Shown here piece after piece: positions 1 through 5,757 of a DNA stretch of 7,305 nt (position 1 is the first letter of the stretch; the number at the start of each line of letters is the position of its first letter). Origin of the DNA: Deltaproteobacteria bacterium RBG_16_54_11. Lineage in GTDB: Bacteria > Desulfobacterota > B13-G15 > RBG-16-54-18. The notes beneath the pieces were generated by a model that saw nothing but the letters and a program-made list of their open reading frames with translations, did no database searches and had not been told where the DNA came from. The DNA lies in the NCBI GenBank assembly GCA_001797905.1, contig MGQS01000047.1, positions 1 to 7,305 of the forward strand, written 5' to 3'. A program made the translations under genes and the position numbers.

Positions 1-70
1 TCTGGTCGGATGCCCAGGGCCCTTCTCGTGTGGCACGGAAAATGCTTCTACGAAGATCAAGGAAGAGTGA
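1..70 (+). CDS. C-terminal end of an unidentified upstream gene (partial)
   Basis: The frame starting at base 2 is open from the window edge to a TGA at 68-70. It encodes 22 residues ending in ASTKIKEE, with two cysteines in the stretch GCPGPFSCGTE. The stop lies 9 bases before the next start, and the GAGGAG ribosome binding site of that gene overlaps the stop, as expected inside an operon. Another frame (from base 3) is also open but runs into the next gene out of frame, so I prefer this one. Too little is visible to name the product. The call rests on spacing and the absence of a stop, not on homology. Confidence 0.45.
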   Translation, partial: LVGCPGPFSCGTENASTKIKEE

Positions 71-79
71 GGAGCGCAC

Positions 80-1012
80 ATGGAAAAACGATGTCCTTTT
101 TTAAAAGATCAGAAGATGGCCTTTTGTAAGGCATTCCCCGTCAGAAAGATGCTCCCCTATGATCGACTCTATCTCGAGGACAATATCTGCATAAAAGAGC
201 AACACCGTGGCTGTCCCGTCTATCGCGGCAAAGAGGCTGAGCGGGTCTCCGATCATCCCAGTAATAATAAGAAAATATGTTCCTATCTGGAAGTGGAGGA
301 TGTCCTCTTCTGCGGGGTTTATCCGGTGAAAAAGATGATACCGTCCAGCGCCTTCAAGCTGGAGTGCCCGTGTACCACCAAGGCCTATATCGACTGCCCT
401 GCCTATCGGCAGATCGCCCAGGGGGATGTCGCTGCAGGCAAGATGGCTCTGGCCACGGTACGGGGCTTCCTGCTGGATGATACGGTCTATTATCACCGAG
501 GTCACCTCTGGCTGCAGCCCGTCAACGGAAAGGTGCGACTGGGATTGGATGACCTTGGCCAGTGGTTGCTGGGGGATATAGAGAAAATCACCTTTTCCCG
601 TCGCAAGGGATGGGTGGAACGCAATCAACCCCTCCTGCGGATCAGTTGTTCCCACGGTACCGCCGAGATCGCCTCACCCTTTTCCGGCAAGGTGACGGAA
701 GTCAATGAGGGGGCTCGCCGAAATAGTTCTATGATCAGCACCGATCCCTATGGAGAGGGTTGGTTGGTAGAGTTGCTTCCGGCCGAGGGGGAGTTGACCC
801 GGTTGGGGCAGCAGGCAGAAGGATTCTGCTCAGGTCCTGATGCCCGTCAATGGTTGGGAAAAGAGGTGGATCGGCTCCACGGTGTGCTGGAAACGGAGAT
901 CGGGGTCACCATGAGTGATGGCGGACAGATGATAGACACCCTGCGGGATGTCATCACCCAGAAGCAGTGGGGCATATTAATCAAGACCTTTTTGGAAAGA
1001 AAGGAGGAATGA
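80..1012 (+). CDS. GcvH-like (lipoyl-carrier fold) protein with duplicated N-terminal Cys motif
   Basis: This 310-residue protein has three parts. Residues 5-45 and 67-106 are two copies of one Cys motif, C-x10-C-x19/20-C-x7-C (C5, C16, C37, C45; C67, C78, C98, C106, plus an extra C96). Both copies carry a [FY]PV[RK]KM[LI]P element after the second Cys, and a metal or Fe-S role is inferred. Residues about 133-235 match glycine cleavage H protein: YYHRGHLWL, a GLDDLGQ..LGDI stretch, SPFSGKVTEVN and DPYGEGWLVEL. At the position of the lipoylated Lys there is His192. Residues about 255-310 form a tail with W258, a GVTMSDGG motif (D280) and W297, shared with the protein at 1347-2042. There is no signal peptide or membrane span, so it is probably cytoplasmic. 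GAGGAG at 69-74 supports the ATG at 80. Normal GcvH is about 125-130 residues, so this is not the ordinary glycine cleavage subunit. The function is unknown. Confidence 0.9.
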   Translation: MEKRCPFLKDQKMAFCKAFPVRKMLPYDRLYLEDNICIKEQHRGCPVYRGKEAERVSDHPSNNKKICSYLEVEDVLFCGVYPVKKMIPSSAFKLECPCTTKAYIDCPAYRQIAQGDVAAGKMALATVRGFLLDDTVYYHRGHLWLQPVNGKVRLGLDDLGQWLLGDIEKITFSRRKGWVERNQPLLRISCSHGTAEIASPFSGKVTEVNEGARRNSSMISTDPYGEGWLVELLPAEGELTRLGQQAEGFCSGPDARQWLGKEVDRLHGVLETEIGVTMSDGGQMIDTLRDVITQKQWGILIKTFLERKEE

Positions 1013-1015
1013 GCC

Positions 1016-1282
1016 ATGTTAGAAATCATTGCCACCATATTTATGGTCAGCGTAGGGGTGACATTTGGGGTGGTCATCTTGGCCTATGCCATCTACATCA
1101 CCTTTTACCCCTTTGCAAGGACCGTCGGCGGCGGCCTCCAGGTGCTGAAGCACTTTGGAGAGCTGCGGGCAAGGGCCCTCCAGCGCGATTATGTCCTGGC
1201 GTCTGATGCTCGGCTGGGCCTCACCATGGCCGATGGCGGTAATCGGATCAAAAAGAAAAAGTCCTCTAAGAGCAAGAAATAA
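1016..1282 (+). CDS. Small single-span membrane protein with DGG motif
   Basis: This is an 88-residue protein. Residues about 4-31 form one long hydrophobic span, followed by R35, K45, R51 and R53, so the positive-inside rule puts the C-terminal part in the cytoplasm. Residues 66-75 read RLGLTMADGG, nearly the same as the GVTMSDGG and GVVSQDGG tails of the two flanking GcvH-like proteins. The GcvH domain itself is absent. The protein ends in a lysine-rich tail (KKKKSSKSKK). AAGGAGG at 1001-1007 sits 8 bases before the ATG, and the gene starts 3 bases after the previous stop, so the two are likely translationally coupled. I do not recognise a family. The shared motif and position suggest it assembles with the two GcvH-like proteins, perhaps as a membrane anchor. 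That role is inference. Confidence 0.8.
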   Translation: MLEIIATIFMVSVGVTFGVVILAYAIYITFYPFARTVGGGLQVLKHFGELRARALQRDYVLASDARLGLTMADGGNRIKKKKSSKSKK

Positions 1283-1346
1283 CCATCGAGTGACTTAGTT
1301 AGACTGCGAGAAGCGGTGCATACAACGGTTAAGGGAGGTGTAAAAA

Positions 1347-2042
1347 ATGGAAGGTTTCACGTACGTAGATATCTTCGCGACAAAAGGCATTGAATACCTG
1401 TTGGTGATCGGTTTTCTCCTGGTCCTCGCCCCCTTCTGGAGGATCCTGCGGGTGCCTGCGAGGACAGGTATTGAAGCGGTGAGAAGGGCCATGGCCTCGG
1501 TTGCTCAATGGTTTTCTCTCCCCGAGGGATTGTTCTACCACCAGGGACACAGTTGGCTCATGCCGCAAGGTGCTGAACTGGTAAAGGTCGGGGTGGACGA
1601 TTTTGCTCAGAAGCTCGTGGGAAGGTCCAACAAGATAGATCTTCCTAAGGTTGGTTCACGAATTGAGCAGGGAGCAGTGGGATGGAAGCTTGATATCGGC
1701 AAAAAGAATATCGACATGCTCTCCCCTGTTACCGGAGATGTCGTCGCCGTGAATAAAGACATCGCAAAAAATCCCGACCTCATCAATCAGGATCCCTATG
1801 GAAAGGGATGGCTTATGATGGTCAAGCCCGACAACAAGCGTGCGACGGTAAAGAATCTCCTCACGGGTAAGGTGGCAACGGCATGGATGGATAAGACGGC
1901 GGATACGCTGCGGGAGCGAATGGGAGGCGAGCTCGGGGTCGTGTCCCAGGATGGTGGTCTTCCCGTATCAGGCATTGCCAAGGCCCTTTCTCCTGATGCA
2001 TGGGACAAGATAGCGAGCGAATTTCTTCTGACACAAGAGTAA
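1347..2042 (+). CDS. Membrane-anchored GcvH-like lipoyl-carrier-fold protein
   Basis: This 231-residue protein begins with one membrane span (about 13-33) followed by R32, R35, R39, R46 and R47, which predicts a cytoplasmic C-terminal domain. Residues about 61-160 match the glycine cleavage H fold: FYHQGHSWL, a VGVDDFAQ stretch, SPVTGDVVAVN and DPYGKGWLMMV. K119 in DIGKKNIDMLSP aligns with the lipoyl-bearing Lys of the classical ESVKAASDIYSP motif, although the surrounding residues differ, so lipoylation is possible but unproven. Residues about 177-231 repeat the tail of the protein at 80-1012, with W180, D202 of the DGG motif and W219 at the same spacing (22 and 17 residues). The ribosome binding site GGGAGGTG is at 1333-1340. 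This is the last gene before the terminator at 2071-2102. With no glycine cleavage P or T genes in view and a membrane anchor, it is unlikely to be a housekeeping GcvH. Confidence 0.9.
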   Translation: MEGFTYVDIFATKGIEYLLVIGFLLVLAPFWRILRVPARTGIEAVRRAMASVAQWFSLPEGLFYHQGHSWLMPQGAELVKVGVDDFAQKLVGRSNKIDLPKVGSRIEQGAVGWKLDIGKKNIDMLSPVTGDVVAVNKDIAKNPDLINQDPYGKGWLMMVKPDNKRATVKNLLTGKVATAWMDKTADTLRERMGGELGVVSQDGGLPVSGIAKALSPDAWDKIASEFLLTQE

Positions 2043-2070
2043 AACGGGTACAGTGAAACATCAACCATAT

Positions 2071-2102
2071 GAGGGCAAACCTTCATTGAAAGGTTTGCCC
2101 TC
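2071..2102 (+). terminator. Rho-independent-type terminator after the GcvH-like operon
   Basis: A perfect 13-bp stem (GAGGGCAAACCTT at 2071-2083 paired with AAGGTTTGCCCTC at 2090-2102) encloses a 6-base loop and is followed by AATATTTT. It lies 28 bases after the stop codon at 2040-2042. The T-tract is interrupted, so termination may be incomplete, but the stem is strong. The opposite strand lacks a T-run. Confidence 0.8.
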
Positions 2103-2381
2103 AATATTTTGCAAAATTGTTATCAAATATTGGCTGACTAATGAAAAAAAGCACAAAAAAATGCTTGTTTAAACCGGAGAAATGGCATACAATGCGGCAC
2201 CATCTCAGCCGCTTGAAGAAGGCTCCTTTGAGAAGAAGGGTATAAGATTATTAAGGCAACATGAGGACCGTTCAAGGTGGCTTCCAGGTGCACGAGGAAC
2301 ATGGTTGAGTAGAAAGTGAAAACTATCGATTAAAAAAATAGCCTTATCGCTTTTGACGAGAAACTGTAAGGAGGAACACGA
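2103..2381. other. Intergenic leader upstream of the hybA-like gene
   Basis: No credible gene lies between the terminator and the ATG at 2382. The first part is AT-rich, with A-tracts around 2143-2160, and precedes a candidate promoter at 2165-2193. Transcription from there would give a leader of about 180 bases. I saw no recognisable riboswitch. AAGGAGG at 2368-2374 is the ribosome binding site of the next gene. Confidence 0.5.
2165..2193 (+). promoter_or_regulatory. Candidate sigma-70 promoter for the hybA-hybB-cytochrome operon
   Basis: TTGTTT (2165-2170) and TACAAT (2188-2193) are separated by exactly 17 bases. The -10 matches the consensus at five of six positions, while the -35 matches only its TTG. 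A-rich sequence just upstream could act as an UP element. It is correctly placed between the terminator and the operon, but this is a consensus match only. Confidence 0.35.
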
Positions 2382-3239
2382 ATGGATAGGAGGAAATTTC
2401 TCAAAAGTCTCGGTATCGGAATGGCAGGGATGACCTGCGGGGGTATCCTGGCGCCGGGAAGGCTCAATGCCAAAGGAGTCGTCGAGGGTAAAGAGTTTCT
2501 CGGCATCCTCATCGACACAACCCGGTGTATCGGGTGCCGCAGCTGTGAGCTGGCATGTGCAGAGACATACGATCTTCCCATTCCCGATATCGAGGATGAC
2601 TCTGTCTTTGAAAAAGAGCGGCGCACAACGGAAACTCAGTGGACAATCGTCAATCGCTATAAAACGGATAGAGGAACCGTATATGCCGTGAAGCGGTGCA
2701 TGCATTGTAATCAGGCCGCTTGTGTATCGTCCTGCCTCGTGAAGGCGATGAAGAAGAGGCAGGAAGGACCTGTCACGTGGGGTGAAAATTGCATGGGCTG
2801 CAAGATGTGCGCATTTTCGTGTCCTTTTGACAAGGCGATACTTGAAGCCCACAGCCCGAGCCCGCGGATCAGGAAGTGCTTCCTGTGCTGGGATAAGAGG
2901 CTCGTGAAGGGCGAGATCCCCGCCTGCGTCGAGGCCTGCCCGACAGAGGCCTTGCTCTTCGGCACCAGGAGAGAGCTCATCGAGGAGGCCAGGGGACGAA
3001 TCTATCAATATCCCGACCGTTATGTCCACAACATTTACGGCGAAACCGAGGTCGGCGGCACGTCCGTTATGTATCTTTCCGCCGTGCCCTTCGAACAGCT
3101 CGGGTTCCGTACGGACCTCGGAACTACCTCCCTTCCCGAATTGAGCACGGGCTTCCTGTACGCCGTTCCTATTATTTTCGTCTTGTGGCCTGCCTTTCTG
3201 CTCGGCGTCCACCGAGCGACACAGAAGGAAGAAGATTAA
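2382..3239 (+). CDS. hybA: HybA-like periplasmic 4x[4Fe-4S] ferredoxin subunit, Tat signal, C-terminal membrane anchor
   Basis: This 285-residue electron-transfer protein starts with a twin-arginine signal (MDRRKFLKSL, R3-R4) and is therefore exported folded to the periplasm. Four cysteine groups, each sized for one [4Fe-4S] cluster, are visible: C49/52/55/59 (CIGCRSCELAC), C106/109/114/118, C137/140/143/147 (CMGCKMCAFSC) and C166/169/182/186. This is the layout of the DmsB/NrfC/HybA family, and no cluster ligand is missing. Residues about 256-275 form a C-terminal hydrophobic span, a HybA trait that anchors the protein beside its membrane partner. That partner, a HybB-like protein, follows after 30 bases. 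AAGGAGG at 2368-2374 supports this start. It probably relays electrons between the HybB-like quinone site and the downstream cytochrome. The hybA symbol rests on family resemblance; no hydrogenase catalytic subunits are adjacent, so DsrO-like or other NrfC-like roles remain possible. Confidence 0.92.
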   Translation: MDRRKFLKSLGIGMAGMTCGGILAPGRLNAKGVVEGKEFLGILIDTTRCIGCRSCELACAETYDLPIPDIEDDSVFEKERRTTETQWTIVNRYKTDRGTVYAVKRCMHCNQAACVSSCLVKAMKKRQEGPVTWGENCMGCKMCAFSCPFDKAILEAHSPSPRIRKCFLCWDKRLVKGEIPACVEACPTEALLFGTRRELIEEARGRIYQYPDRYVHNIYGETEVGGTSVMYLSAVPFEQLGFRTDLGTTSLPELSTGFLYAVPIIFVLWPAFLLGVHRATQKEED

Positions 3240-3269
3240 TAACTACCGACATAATAAAAGGAGACCGCG

Positions 3270-4538
3270 ATGAGGGGTAAACAGGCATCACCGGAAAAAC
3301 GGACGCTGAAGGACTTTATAACTTTCATTATCGCTGAGTTAAAGCCGCGGGGTAAGATCTTTACGCCGTTCAACATAATCTCCGCCCCCATATTAGCCCT
3401 CGGGATAATCCTCATCATATATCGCCTCATCTATGGGTTGGGTACGGTTGTCGCCGAGGCCCCCGGCTTCCCGTGGGGGATATGGATAGGTTTTAACGTC
3501 ATGGTGGGGGTAGCCTTTGCAGGGGGCGCTTATGTCCTCACTTTTGTCGTCTATATCCTCAGGTCTGAAAAATATCACCCCATCATACGGGCCACGATCC
3601 TCAATGGGTTCCTCGCCTATGTCTTTTATGCCGGTGCGATCCTCCTTGATTTGGGTCGCTGGTGGAACATCGTAAACCCCCTCATCGGCAATAAATTTGG
3701 GGTCAATTCCGTCCTCTTCCTCGTTGCCTGGCACTTCCTCCTCTATATGATCGCGGAATTTCTCGAATTCTCGCCGGCCTTTGCCGAGTGGCTGGGGTTG
3801 AAGAGGATCAGAAAGATACTCCGCTCCTTTACCCTCGCAGCAGTGATCTTCGGCATTACGCTCTCGACCCTCCATCAGTCAGGCCTCGGGGCACTGGTTA
3901 TGATGGCAAGGCCCAATATCCATCCCCTCTGGTATACCGAGTTTATCCCGGTACTGTTCTTTGTCTCCGGTATCTTTGGGGGCATCTCTATGGTCATCTT
4001 TGAAGGGACCATAAGCACCAGGGTCTTCGGCTACCAATTAACCACTGACTTTCGAAGGTCCTATGACGATATCGTCCTCGGCCTCGCCAAGACCTGTGCT
4101 GCGGTGATGTTCGTTTATCTCTTCTTAAAGGCCCTCGTGTTGATACACGGCGCTCACGCATCCCTGCTAGCTACCCCTATGGGGTACTGGTATCTGACGG
4201 AGGTAGTTGGGCTTACCCTTATCCCCTGTATCCTTTATTTACGGGGCTTCAGAGATAGAAATATCAAGGTGATCCGTATAGCCGCCATCCTCGCCATGGC
4301 CGGGATTATCATCAACCGGTGTAATTACGTCTTCATTGCCTACAAATGGTTTGTGCCTTTAAGCGAGCGATACATCCCTTCGTGGCAGGAGGTCGTCATG
4401 GCCCTCACTATTGTCTTTGCGCATATTTGGGTATTTAGGTGGATCGTCCATCGGATGGCGGTATACCGGAAACCGCCTGCATGGGCCGTTGAGCAGGACA
4501 GGCGCGGAGAAAAAAAGGCATTAGAGGTTACGCTATAA
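3270..4538 (+). CDS. hybB: HybB/NrfD-family quinone-interacting membrane subunit
   Basis: This 422-residue polytopic protein has about ten hydrophobic spans (roughly 33-55, 70-95, 107-127, 144-165, 184-206, 222-244, 268-290, 306-325, 331-352, 375-395). HybB-type signatures include LLDLGRWWNIVNP (126-137), the LSTLHQSGLGAL stretch (198-209) and HPLWYT (218-223). Members of this family exchange electrons and protons between menaquinone and a periplasmic four-cluster ferredoxin and bind no haem themselves. AAAGGAG at 3257-3263 supports the ATG, 30 bases after the ferredoxin stop, so the two are surely co-transcribed. The length is close to the family norm (about 390-420). The neighbouring tetrahaem cytochrome suggests the module links the quinone pool to periplasmic cytochrome c instead of to a dedicated hydrogenase. 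The direction of flow cannot be told from the sequence. Confidence 0.92.
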   Translation: MRGKQASPEKRTLKDFITFIIAELKPRGKIFTPFNIISAPILALGIILIIYRLIYGLGTVVAEAPGFPWGIWIGFNVMVGVAFAGGAYVLTFVVYILRSEKYHPIIRATILNGFLAYVFYAGAILLDLGRWWNIVNPLIGNKFGVNSVLFLVAWHFLLYMIAEFLEFSPAFAEWLGLKRIRKILRSFTLAAVIFGITLSTLHQSGLGALVMMARPNIHPLWYTEFIPVLFFVSGIFGGISMVIFEGTISTRVFGYQLTTDFRRSYDDIVLGLAKTCAAVMFVYLFLKALVLIHGAHASLLATPMGYWYLTEVVGLTLIPCILYLRGFRDRNIKVIRIAAILAMAGIIINRCNYVFIAYKWFVPLSERYIPSWQEVVMALTIVFAHIWVFRWIVHRMAVYRKPPAWAVEQDRRGEKKALEVTL

Positions 4539-4614
4539 TCCCGGAGGTGGCCTCTTGGCCAGAGGTTTATCAGTAGGAGGCAAAAAACGTATCCGAACAT
4601 AAGGAGGTACAATA

Positions 4615-4995
4615 ATGATGAAAACGATCTTGGTTTCTATCTCGTTTGTGAGCATCTTCTTATTCATTGCCGTAGCATACCCTACAGACATACCCGAGAC
4701 CATCACCTTGGACAGCATATCGCAAGTATATGGGCCCGTTAAATTCTCGCACGCACAGCATGCCGACATTGCCGGCGATTGTGCGAAATGCCACCACCAT
4801 AGCGCAAAAGGATCTACCCCCGCTTGTGGGGAATGCCATGAGTCCATAATCGTCTATCACTATGACGTTGCTAAGAGAAATCCGAATTTAGGGCTCAAAG
4901 GCGCATATCATGGCCAGTGCATGGGCTGTCACAAGAAAATGGAGAGCGGCCCGATGGGCTGCACCGATTGCCATGAAAAGAAGGCTAAAAAGTAG
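4615..4995 (+). CDS. Tetrahaem class III cytochrome c (cytochrome c3-like), periplasmic
   Basis: This 126-residue protein has a Sec signal peptide: Lys3, a hydrophobic core to about residue 20, and likely cleavage after the AVA at 19-21. It carries four CxxCH haem-attachment sites at C56-H60 (CAKCH), C71-H75 (CGECH), C102-H106 (CMGCH) and C116-H120 (CTDCH). Likely sixth ligands are H46 and H49 in the KFSHAQH stretch, H61 next to the first site, and H99 or H82. H61 directly after a haem-binding His is the arrangement seen in cytochrome c3. Classical Desulfovibrio c3 uses CxxxxCH at two sites, whereas here all four are CxxCH. AAGGAGGT at 4601-4608 fits either ATG of the MM start (4615 or 4618). 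It is the third gene after the hybA/hybB pair (76-base gap) and is the obvious redox partner, accepting or donating electrons in the periplasm. Confidence 0.92.
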   Translation: MMKTILVSISFVSIFLFIAVAYPTDIPETITLDSISQVYGPVKFSHAQHADIAGDCAKCHHHSAKGSTPACGECHESIIVYHYDVAKRNPNLGLKGAYHGQCMGCHKKMESGPMGCTDCHEKKAKK

Positions 4996-5166
4996 GGCCT
5001 AAAAATTTCCCATAGCTCGCTCGTTTGATCCTTCCGGCGCTGCTCGTCATGCGCCTGACATGAGCCGGTGTATACGTCTGAGCAGCAGGGAGACATTTCT
5101 TAGTAATCCATTGGCTAAACCGGAGCCGAAGGTGTGGCAGGAAAGATCATGAATCCCCCGTTGCCC

Positions 5167-5185
5167 TGTATCGCATAGCGATACA
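5167..5185. repeat. Perfect 8-bp hairpin, 3-base loop
   Basis: TGTATCGC pairs with GCGATACA around the loop ATA. It is the first of four tight hairpins in this region that share the frame TG..CGC-NNN-GCG..CA. Confidence 0.6.
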
Positions 5186-5232
5186 TCTCGACTTCTCTGA
5201 TTTATGCACAGCGTCCCGCCCTGCTTTGTAAA

Positions 5233-5279
5233 ATGATGCTCCTTTAAATCTTTTAAGGACATCATGCCGCAAGGCGGCA
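5233..5279. repeat. Two abutting hairpins (imperfect 14-bp stem, then 6-bp TGCCGC/GCGGCA stem)
   Basis: The first arm pair runs from ATGATG (5233-5238) to CATCAT (5260-5265). Between them TCCTT pairs with AAGGA and AAA with TTT, giving 14 pairs with two single-base bulges around a TCT loop. The second hairpin is TGCCGC (5265-5270), loop AAG, GCGGCA (5274-5279). The two share base 5265, so they are stacked or compete for it. Confidence 0.55.
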
Positions 5280-5326
5280 AACTCTGAATGATGGCCCCGC
5301 ACCTCAATATGATTTTTGTGGACGAC

Positions 5327-5354
5327 GGGGTCCCTGCCGCTGTGCGGCATCCCC
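5327..5354. repeat. Hairpin with TGCCGC/GCGGCA core and GGGG/CCCC outer stem
   Basis: GGGG (5327-5330) pairs with CCCC (5351-5354), and the inner TGCCGC (5335-5340) pairs with GCGGCA (5344-5349) around loop TGT. The inner stem is identical to that at 5265-5279 but has a different loop. Different loops on the same stem indicate a repeated structural element. Confidence 0.55.
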
Positions 5355-5392
5355 TCATTAAGAATCTAAAGGTTGGGGAGTAAAACGGGAGA

Positions 5393-5407
5393 TGTCGCTG
5401 CGCGACA
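5393..5407. repeat. 6-bp hairpin TGTCGC/GCGACA
   Basis: TGTCGC (5393-5398), loop TGC and GCGACA (5402-5407) form the fourth hairpin of the same TG..CGC-NNN-GCG..CA design. It lies about 50 bases after the third. Confidence 0.5.
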
Positions 5408-5544
5408 GTACGGGACCCTTTAGAAAACCGCCGAAGCCGCCGAAGGTGACCCTTTGGTCAGGGGGGTGAGGGGGATTTAAAAGCTTATTTTCTCAGCAAT
5501 TTCCTATGACTGCTGTGTCACTCGCATATCATGAAAATGGTATC

Positions 5545-5550
5545 TATAAT
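5545..5550 (+). promoter_or_regulatory. Possible -10 element upstream of the sensor kinase
   Basis: A perfect TATAAT lies 208 bases before the kinase start, but no good -35 is found 16-18 bases upstream (TCGCAT at 17). If used, transcription would pass through the two hairpins at 5558-5659 before the kinase. This is weak evidence. Another -10-like TATGAT at 5729-5734 is closer to the gene but also lacks a -35. Confidence 0.2.
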
Positions 5551-5557
5551 ATAAACG

Positions 5558-5591
5558 CCCTCTCCCCAGCCTTGCAAAAACGGGGAGAGGG
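5558..5591. repeat. 10-bp palindromic element CCCTCTCCCC/GGGGAGAGGG
   Basis: CCCTCTCCCC (5558-5567) pairs perfectly with GGGGAGAGGG (5582-5591) around a 14-base loop. No T-tract follows on either strand, so a simple terminator is unlikely. Intergenic palindromes with this kind of CCCTCTCCC/GGGAGAGGG arm are common as dispersed repeats in many bacterial genomes, which is how I read it. Confidence 0.6.
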
Positions 5592-5619
5592 AGATAGCAA
5601 GAGCCTATTTTCGACGTAA

Positions 5620-5659
5620 AAGCCACCCGTTTTCTCTCGGGGAGAATATACGGTGGCTT
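5620..5659. repeat. Long imperfect hairpin in the kinase upstream region
   Basis: AAGCCACCCGT (5620-5630) pairs with ACGGTGGCTT (5650-5659) with one bulged C. An inner TTCTC (5632-5636) pairs with GAGAA (5642-5646). There is no T-run after it on the plus strand. It may be a structured part of the kinase leader or another dispersed element. Confidence 0.5.
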
Positions 5660-5757
5660 CTCATAACCCTTCGATATCCCATCCCGCGTGAGCATGCAGC
5701 GCCCATCCCGTGGACTTTAAGGGGATAGTATGATATTTTATTTTCAGAGGATATTAG

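Larger units (their letters stand above)
4996..5757. other. 762-base gene-free, hairpin-rich intergenic region
   Basis: No open frame here on either strand has a credible ribosome binding site or recognisable protein. I found no tRNA or rRNA. The region instead holds at least seven inverted repeats (listed separately where strong), a short tandem GCCGCCGAA-type repeat around 5429-5444, and two copies of GACCCTTT (5414-5421, 5448-5455). A weak 5-bp stem GGCGC/GCGCC (5036-5055) follows the cytochrome gene but has no T-tract, so no clear terminator was found. The pattern suggests several dispersed palindromic elements that landed between two transcription units. Confidence 0.6.

Noticed and set aside
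2182..2300. Sigma-54 promoter look-alikes (TGGCAT..GC near 2183 and TGGC..GC near 2279)
   Set aside because: The spacing between the GG and GC elements is 8 and 9 bases, not the strict 10 required.
2261..2308. 15-codon open frame that could be a leader peptide
   Set aside because: It has only a weak AAGG before the ATG, no run of regulatory codons and no attenuator hairpin following.
2436..2438. C19 of the ferredoxin precursor as a lipoprotein Cys
   Set aside because: The preceding residues AGMT do not form a lipobox, and the twin-arginine motif with a C-terminal anchor explains export and attachment.
2205..3212. Long open frame (335 codons) on the minus strand
   Set aside because: It is antisense to the ferredoxin gene, whose plus-strand product has all 16 cluster cysteines and a Tat signal. 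The minus product matches nothing recognisable.
3393..3875. 160-codon minus-strand open frame inside the hybB-like gene
   Set aside because: It is a highly charged, low-information shadow of a membrane protein gene and has no independent support.
4534..4539. Perfect TATAAT at the end of the hybB-like gene, before the cytochrome gene
   Set aside because: It overlaps the TAA stop and has no -35 at a suitable distance. The 76-base gap fits simple co-transcription.
4548..4565. Small hairpins between the hybB-like and cytochrome genes
   Set aside because: They are two mutually exclusive 5-bp stems with no T-tract, too weak to call a terminator.
5047..5358. 103-codon minus-strand open frame in the gene-free region
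   Set aside because: There is no ribosome binding site before the start, no recognisable domain, and it runs through several palindromes. It is better explained as chance.
5167..5407. CRISPR array
   Set aside because: The repeats are short hairpins with irregular spacing, not direct repeats of constant length with uniform spacers.
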